Part shown: positions 50,701 through 59,700 of the stretch, one piece after another
How the letters are laid out: each line of letters starts with the position of its first letter
Position numbering within the stretch: position 1 is the stretch's first letter
Source: Asterias rubens
Taxonomy: Eukaryota; Echinodermata; Asteroidea; Forcipulatida; Asteriidae
Assembly: GCF_902459465.1 (NCBI RefSeq)
Contig: NC_047065.1
Span: 17,750,204 to 17,814,203 of the forward strand
DNA length: 64,000 nucleotides
Direction of reading: 5' to 3'
Position numbers and translations under genes: made by a program
The notes under the pieces: model-generated
Told to the model about the DNA's origin: nothing
The model's input: only the letters and a program-made list of their open reading frames with translations
Databases searched by the model: none

Positions 50701-53700
50701 CTGAAAGAAAACATGACAAGTTGACAAGAATGTATCAAACATGAAATGAGTATCATCAAGAGGAGGGAGGTGCTCCACCAACAACACCACTGAAAGAAAA
50801 CATGACAAGAATGTATCAAACATGAAATGAGTATCATCAAGTGGGAGAGGTGCTCCACCAACAACACCACTGAAAGAAGACATGACAAGAATGTATCAAA
50901 CATGAAATGAGTATCATCAAGAGGAGGGAGGTGCTCCACCAACAACACCACTGAAAGAAGACATGACAAGAATGTATCAAACATGAAATGAGTATCATTG
51001 AGTGGGAGAGGTGCTCCACCAACAACACCACTGAAAGAAAACATGACAAGAATGTATCAAACATGAAATGAGTATCATTGAGTGGGAGAGGTGCTCCACC
51101 AACAACACCACTGAAAGAAGACATGACAAGAATGTATCAAACATGAAATGAGTATCATCAAGAGGAGGGAGGTGCTCCACCAACAACACCACTGAAAGAA
51201 AACATGACAAGAATGTATCAAACATGAAATGAGTATCATTGAGTGGGAGAGGTGCTCCACCAACAACACCACTGAAAGAAGACATGACAAGAATGTATCA
51301 AACATGAAATGAGTATCATCGAGTGGGAGAGGTGCTCCACCAACAACACCACTGAAAGAAGACATGACAAGAATGTATCAAACATGAAATGAGTATCATC
51401 AAGAGGAGGGAGGTGCTCCACCAACAACACCACTGAAAGAAAACATGACAAGAATGTATCAAACATGAAATGAGTATCATTGAGTGGGAGAGGTGCTCCA
51501 CCAACAACACCACTGAAAGAAGACATGACAAGTTGACAAGAATGAATCAAACATGAAATGAGTATCATCAAGAGGAGGGAGGTGCTCCACCAACAACACC
51601 ACTGAAAGAAAACATGACAAGTTGACAAGAATGTATCAAACATGAAATGAGTATCATCAAGAGGAGGGAGGTGCTCCACCAACAACACCACTGAAAGAAA
51701 ACATGACAAGAATGTATCAAACATGAAATGAGTATCATTGAGTGGGAGAGGTGCTCCACCAACAACACCACTGAAAGAAGACATGACAAGTTGACAAGAA
51801 TGAATCAAACATGAAATGAGTATCATCAAGAGGAGGGAGGTGCTCCACCAACAACACCACTGAAAGAAAACATGACAAGTTGACAAGAATGTATCAAACA
51901 TGAAATGAGTATCATCAAGAGGAGGGAGGTGCTCCACCAACAACACCACTGAAAGAAAACATGACAAGAATGTATCAAACATGAAATGAGTATCATCAAG
52001 AGGAGGGAGGTGCTCCACCAACAACACCACTGAAAGAAAACATGACAAGAATGTATCAAACATGAAATGAGTATCATCAAGTGGGAGAGGTGCTCCACCA
52101 ACAACACCACTGAAAGAAAACATGACAAGAATGTATCAAACATGAAATGAGTATCATCAAGAGGAGGGAGGTGCTCCACCAACAACACCACTGAAAGAAA
52201 ACATGACAAGAATGTATCAAACATGAAATGAGTATCATCGAGTGGGAGAGGTGCTCCACCAACAACACCACTGAAAGAAGACATGACAAGAATGTATCAA
52301 ACATGAAATGAGTGTCATCAAGTGGGAGAGGTGCTCCAGATTTAAAAAGATACCATTGGTGTGATTCAACATTTTCACAAACGCTTAAATCATACTGAAA
52401 GTAGGAGGCAGTTAGTATCCAATGTAGGTTTTTGTAGTTTGATAATAGTTTTGTGCTCATTATATGTGCTCATAGTTTACCAAGAAAGGGATATTTTCCA
52501 AGAAAGTGTCGATTAAAAAATTGCACCAATGCACTTAGGCACTTTAAAGGCAACTTTAAATAATTATCAAAATAATTATCAGCATAAAACCTCACTTGGT
52601 AACGAGCAGTTGGGAGAAGTTGATAGTAAAAAACATTGAGAAAAACGGCTCCCTCTGAAGTGACGTAGTTTTCGAGAAAGAAGTAATTTTCCACAAATTT
52701 GATTTTGAGACCTCAAGTTAAGAATTTGAGGTCTCGAAATCAAGCATCTGAAAGCAAACTTCGCGCGACAAGGGTGTTTTTTATTTCATTCATATCTCGC
52801 AACTTCGCCGACCAATTGAGCTCAAAGTTTCACAGGTTTGTTATTTTATGCATATGTTGGGATACACCAACGGAGAAGACTGGTCTTTGACAATTACCAA
52901 TAGTGTCCACGGTCTTTGAAATGACTTGTGACTTGGGCAATTTAACCGGGCAGGTAGAGGTGGGTCAGTTAAACTTCCCAATCAGGTTGGTTAAGTTATC
53001 TGGGGGGGGGGGGGAACTTCCTAGGCTGTTTGCACTGGACTTGTTTACCAACAATAAGTTCAATGTGAACATATCTTACCTGCAAATTGCCCACTTGCTA
53101 ACATTGTCAGGTATGTGTAGGGCTAGTCTGACCTCAGCAGTATTCAAATATTGAGTCTGAGGTCCAGCATCGATGCAAGGAATCACGTTGTTACTATCAA
53201 AGCTGACAGACCCATTGCCTTTGGGGTTCTTTAGTGCCTGGAAATCACAACAAAAACAAAAGAAAATTTATTAATTGAATAGTGGGTTAAGGATTAAAGT
53301 CAACAGTAAGTATAAACCATTTAACAAACCTAAAAGTAACTCTCATTAAGATTTTACCACTGTACCTTCATTAATTGTGAAAAGGATTTTTGTTTTTTAC
53401 TTGCCTGGACTAGCCCGTCGCTGTTACTACTCGGGTGACAGTTAATTTCAAACCAAGACCTTTTAATACAGCTTTAACCACAGCACTCAAACAGTCAATA
53501 CATATTTGCATACTATGGTTTTTCCTATCTTGTAATTTTAAATGTTATGCAATGCTGTGTTAGTATGGGACGGAACTTTTCCCTTCTAAAATTTACAACT
53601 GAATGAAAATATTAAAGAAATGAACATGAGATTTCAAACTGCCTTTTTAAAGCCACAGTTACTTTCTTACTTTAAGAAATGATGGTTCAAAGAAGTGTTT

Positions 53701-56700
53701 GAGAAAAGTGTTTTGTTTCTGAAGTGAAGAATGACCTGGTACTCCGCCAGCACAGTCACCGGTGACGTCATATGGGTTAATCCCAATACCCATCATTGTA
53801 TTCTGAACGGTTATTACCTAGAATGAAGACAAAAACAATAAAGAATAAGTAAAAATTCATAAATGTCTTGACTTTTTGTTTGTGTTCTTTATTGTCGACC
53901 CTCAAGCAAGGTGTAAGGTGGATACAGTGCACTTGAGAAGTGTTATAATATAATCATTAGCTGTTCCGATCCAGTCGGAACAGCTATTGTTTTCGTCGAG
54001 ATTTTTATTATTTTTATTATTATTATTATTCTTTGTTTCTCCCTAAATCCCATAGTGTTTGTACACGTTTTTGTGGCAGCCTAATCTCCTAAACCATAAT
54101 ACGAAAGAGTGAGTTTATTATACCAAATTGAAGCTTAGAACATAAGCTTAATTCTTATCGTAAAAAAAAAATTAAAATTGTTAATTAATAAGCCTTAATT
54201 AAGCTTATGAATATCTAATTAGCAAACCTAGTTAACACCATATCTCAAAAAGTAGACCGCCGATCCTGAAACTTTTTTCAGCTATACACTAGTCAGGTCC
54301 TGTTAAGGTGATTTCTGACATAAAATTTTGGACGACGTCACCATGACGTCATTTAATGCACGTTTTGTGTCTGTGCACAAACACAATGGCTCTTCAAATC
54401 TATACTTTAAACTGGTCAAAAACACAATAACTTCGAAATAATTTATCTGTTAGTTTCCTAAATATCATATTATGTGTAGAAAAACACACTGATTCTAATA
54501 AGATTTGTTTCAGTCCATAAAAGCAATCAATGTTCGTCTATTAATTAATTAATCAATTAGAATCTTGGCATCATGGGTACAACGTAGTACTTCATAAGTT
54601 GGGTGCAGTCACTTTCGTTGCAATGTTTAAACATCTCTATGGCTCTTGCAACACACTGCGGACCTGTATGGGTTGAGGACTCTCGGGGAGAGTCTGAGAA
54701 GACGATGTCGTGATGTTTGCATCTTTAACTTGTTTTTGAAAAATGGCAACTAGTAACTAATTAACCACATGACCCTCATTTGCATATTAAATTAGAAAAT
54801 CTTTGCAGCACCATATCTCAGGAAGTATACAACCGATTTTAAGACTGTTTGTTGCTAAAGACTCTTTGGGGATTGGAAATTAATTTTGAAAAATCGTGAC
54901 CTCAAGTTGACCCCTACTTCCGGGTTGACCGGAAGTGGGACCATATCTCAAGAACTATACAACAGATTATAAAACTTTTTTCAGTTATAAACTCCTTAGG
55001 CATAAAATATAACTTTTGACAAACCGTGACCTCAAGTTGACCTCTACTTCCGGGTCAACCGGAAGTGGGACCATATCTCAAGAAATATACAACCGATTTT
55101 CAAACTTTTTTCAGTTATAGACTCCTTGGACATTCAAGATTAGTTTGAAACACATTTGACCCCATGTTGACCTTTACTTCCGGGTCGACCGGAAGTGGGC
55201 CAATATCTCAAGAAGTACAAAACCAATGTTGAAACTTCAGTTATAGACTCTAAGGCAATAAATATTAACTTTGGAAAACTGTGACCCTATGTTGACCTCT
55301 ACTTCTGGGTCAACCGGAAGTGGGACTATATATCAAGATCTTCACAACCGATTGCTTTAACTTTTTCAGTTATAGACTCCTTGGCATTGCAGATTAGTCT
55401 TTGGTAGCTGTGGGCCCATTTTGACCTTTACTTGCGGGTCAACCGGGAAGTGTGACCTAATACCAAGAGCTACACAACTTTTTTGAAACCTTTTTTTCAG
55501 TTATATTTGTCTTTAATTTTGATATGATTGCTCCAATCATGTGATAAAATAAAAATGCACACACATTGGTTTACAGGAAACAAAATAGAAATAAACAATG
55601 ACCCAAACTCAAATCTTATAGTTGTCCATTATACATGTAGTTCTAATACAATCAATTCCAAAAGGCAAACCTTACCAAGTCTTGGCATTGCTGGTTTGGT
55701 GGTGCAGCAAAGTTACACTTGCCATCTTTACAACAGTACTGCTGTAGCTTGGCCCAAACACTACAAAAGAAATCAAACAACCTAAATCAATCAAAGTACT
55801 TGAACAAATGACTCAAACAATTATCTTATCAAGAAGTGTTCCATGTATGTCAGTTTACTGGTTTGCTTCTACATGCTATTTATTCTATTGTACCAAAGAC
55901 TTTTCCGACGAACTTTTTAGTTCTTACTGTTATTGGGTAGATCTGTTAAATATTTCACAGATCAAATTAGCTTTCACCACTCAAGATTGGGAACTAAATA
56001 GCTACCCAGTCTCCAAAACCTAATTGTAGGACTTTTTCCTTATAATTTCACAGCTGAATCTTTCTTATCATTTGATATTTTGAAATAAAAAGACGATCCC
56101 CCTTAAGGCGATCCCTCTGCTGCCACATTCACTCTCCAGAAGGTATCATAATCTTGGTTGTGATTCCTTCCTGCACAACGTGCCCAACCAAAGATACTGA
56201 CAAATAAGGGAAACCGCTAACATAGGGCTAGATAGCTTAGTTGGTAGAGTGCCGGCTCATTAATCTGGAGGTCGCAGATTGACTGGGGTCAATTTGTATT
56301 TACTCAACATAAATATCTGATTTTCTTCACAGTTTTCTTCAGGTGTGAACATTTTGTTTTGTTCATAAACATAATTACAGAGTTTTTCCTTCAAGTTTCA
56401 CAACTTATTATTTGCAAAGTTAACATCTATGAAAAACTTATTTTCTTCACAGTTTTCTTTAGGCCTGAAGAATACAGAGCAGGATCTTGTAGTAACTTAC
56501 TCTTCTCCAATGATAGCATGATAGTAAGCGTAGTATACTGCAGTATTGGTGTTCATTACTGAATCTAGAAGACCATTCCCAATTGCAAAGCCCTGAAAGC
56601 CAAACAATAAATCAAATAAAATTCCTTCAATAAACTGATTAAACCTTTCGGATAATTAGTAAAATCATGGATTTATTTTTGTCTACCATAAAGCATAAAC

Positions 56701-59700
56701 TATAGGAAACATGCAAAAACTGATATGGACAGTTATATCTTTCCAATCTTTTCCACATGTCTTAACCAAAACTTTCTTCTTTACATAGAAGAAAGTTTTG
56801 ACTCTACGAGCACGGAAAGACATCATCATCAAGCCAGCTGACAAGGGCTCTGCTGTTGTTGTCATGGGCCGTCAGCAATACATCGATGAAGCCATGAGAC
56901 AACTGAACAACCAAACTAATTATAAACCACTTGACACTGATCCAACAGGCACCTTCTCAAAGGAGATTCAACAAACACTGGACGAAATGCATGACCGTGA
57001 CAACCTCTCCAAGAAAACTCACAAGTTTCTCTCCCCGGTCAACTGTAGAACAGCCAGGTTTTACCTCCTTCCAAAAGTACACAAACCAGACAACCCAAGA
57101 AGACCCATCATATCTGGCAATGGTTCCCCCACTGAGAACATTTCTCTTTTTGTTGACAGTTTTCTCAAGCCGTTAATGCCGCAGATTCCATCATACATTC
57201 ATGACACTCTAGATTTCCTCCGCAAAATCTCAGGTATTCAGAAGCAGGTCCCAAACACAGCCATCATCGGTACTTTTGATGTAACCTCTCTATACACCAA
57301 CATTCCCCAAGATGAAGGGATTGCTGTCTGCTCTTCAGCTCTGGGTAAGAGTGGTCACACATCACCGCCCATTTCAGACATTGTATCCCTCATGCAACAT
57401 GTTCTAACAAAAAACAACTTTTCTTTCATGGGTAAGAATTTCCTACAGGTACAGGGCACTGCAATGGGCACACATATGGCACCATCAATGGCGTGCCTTT
57501 TCATGAGCCATCTTGAACAGCGCATGTTGGCATCAGCCCCTTGCCGTCCCTGGGTCTGGTGGCGCTATATCGATAACATCTTTTTCATCTGGACAAGCGA
57601 TGAAGCAAGCCTCAAAGCTTTCATTAATCACATAAATTCCTTCCACAGGACCATCAAATTCACGAGCGAATACTCAACCAAGGATACACACTTTCTGGAT
57701 GTCAAGGTTCTCAAGACGGATGAAGGCTTAATCACAGATCTCTTCGTTAAACCCACAGATAAACACCAATACCTACATTCCACTAGCTGTCACCCCCCGA
57801 CACTGCAAAACCAGCATAGCCTACAGTCAGGCCCTCAGACTCCGTCGAATCTGTTTTAATGATTCTGATTTTATCCACCACTCACAGGAACTTAAGAAAC
57901 ACCTTGTTTCCAGGGGTCATAGCTCTCTAGCAGTCCATCGAGCTATCCAGAAAGTCAAGGCTCGTTCTAGGGAGTCAGTACTTTCCAAAGGACCCAAGAA
58001 ACAACAGAGTCACTTTTGTTGTCACTTTCCACCCCTCACTTCCTCCCGTTCGTAAAATTACCAGTTCTAACCATCATATTCTTCACACATCAGATCGACT
58101 TCAACGTGCTGTACAGGAAGAACCCATAGTTGCCTACAGACGCCCACCGAGTCTCAGGGATCTCATTGTCCGAGCAGAAGTCCCTCCCATTAATGATGAT
58201 GTTATTCCTCCTCTACCACAGGGAACTTTTAGATGTTCCAACATCTCCAAATGCATCGTCTGTAGACAACACATCTGGGAATCGGACTCCTTCACCAGTA
58301 ACACCGGCGGTACCACCCATAAGACAAGGGGGCATGTCACCTGCACCACCACTAATCTCATTTATCTCATATCTTGCAGAGTCTGTGGTGTTCAATATAT
58401 AGGTGAAACAAGAACTACACTCAAGAGGCCACAGATCTACAGTCAAGACCCAAACGCTAGCCACACTTGTAGGTCATCACTTCAATCTTCCTAATCACTC
58501 CATTTCTGACATGATTTTACAGGGCATAGAGGCACTAGGCAACCACAGAGAGACTGTTCGTTTGAGTAGGGAGAAACTCTGGATTAGACGCCTCCAGACC
58601 ATTCAACCCCATGATCTGAACATCCAAGAAGTAAACGACTAATAAACTTTTTGTTTTGCAGTCTCCTTTTTCCCCATAGCTTTTTAGCCTGAGCCTCATT
58701 CACTAATTAATTACTTTTTTACCCCACCTCCCCACCCTTGATGTTGTCTTTTGTGTTTCCATCTTCTTGCTTGTGGTCAAGCCAGTCCCTTCCCTTCACC
58801 CCCCCCCTTTTTGTCCCCCTATTCATTGTTTACCCCCAGCTTTTTTCTGTATGCTTTCTAACCCCATTCATGTATTTCCACTTCACTGCTTATGTTTCAC
58901 TAGTTACCTGTTCATGTTTGTTGTGTTGTCATTTAGCCTTCGAGAAAGACTCTGCTAGGGTCGAAACGTCAGGCCATTAACTATTTTTTGCATTCTTTAC
59001 ATAGAGTATAACTTCTGCCTCCACATTTGACAGACCATGAGGAAGGTGTGTTATATCCTAGCAGTTAACAGCATTTGACTCAAACTCTGGTGTTTCTGAT
59101 CAGCAGAGTGTGGGTGCGAGTCCCGGTCTTGCTTCAGATTGTGTTCTTTAAAAGCGAGACATTTAACCATTATTGCTTCCCCCTTTGGAAGGGACGTACA
59201 GCAAGTGGTCTAGTGTACTGTGTATCACACAACAAAAAGAACCCTCTTTTATGGCTAAGAGAAGAGGTTTGACTGGTGTTTCAGGCAGTGGCAGTTTGTA
59301 AACTCGTATAAGGTGCTAAAGAAATTGGCCTCATAAAATAAAAGATCTATCATAAAATATTTCTGATTTTTCAAGCCATTGAGTATTCAGGAGTGTTGAG
59401 TATTCAAAACATGGAGTTGTCAACCACCGGCTCTTTCCTGACCAACACTACTCAAAAGAGATTTACACATGTTGCAACCACAAACTTCACTAATTACTTC
59501 CATCATGTAAAGTTTTAAATCCTACTTACAATATTAATAATATTCTAATCATATTCTAGAAACACAAAGTGCACTTCCCTTTCGATTAATCATATTTGGA
59601 TAAGCTATTTCTTTACCTGGAAGTTGATGGATGCATTAGCCATGACTTTAACGGACAATGTTGGGACATATACTCCTCCATAGCTCTCACCAGTAATGAA

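Noticed and set aside
51236-52284. Minus-strand ORFs up to 295 codons
   Set aside because: They follow the 80-bp acceptor repeat through three frames; only 50367-50700 matches a carboxypeptidase. The in-frame extension is kept as a finding, not as a gene.
56221-56300. Candidate tRNA gene
   Set aside because: The 5' half is tRNA-like but the B box is mutated and no cloverleaf closes.
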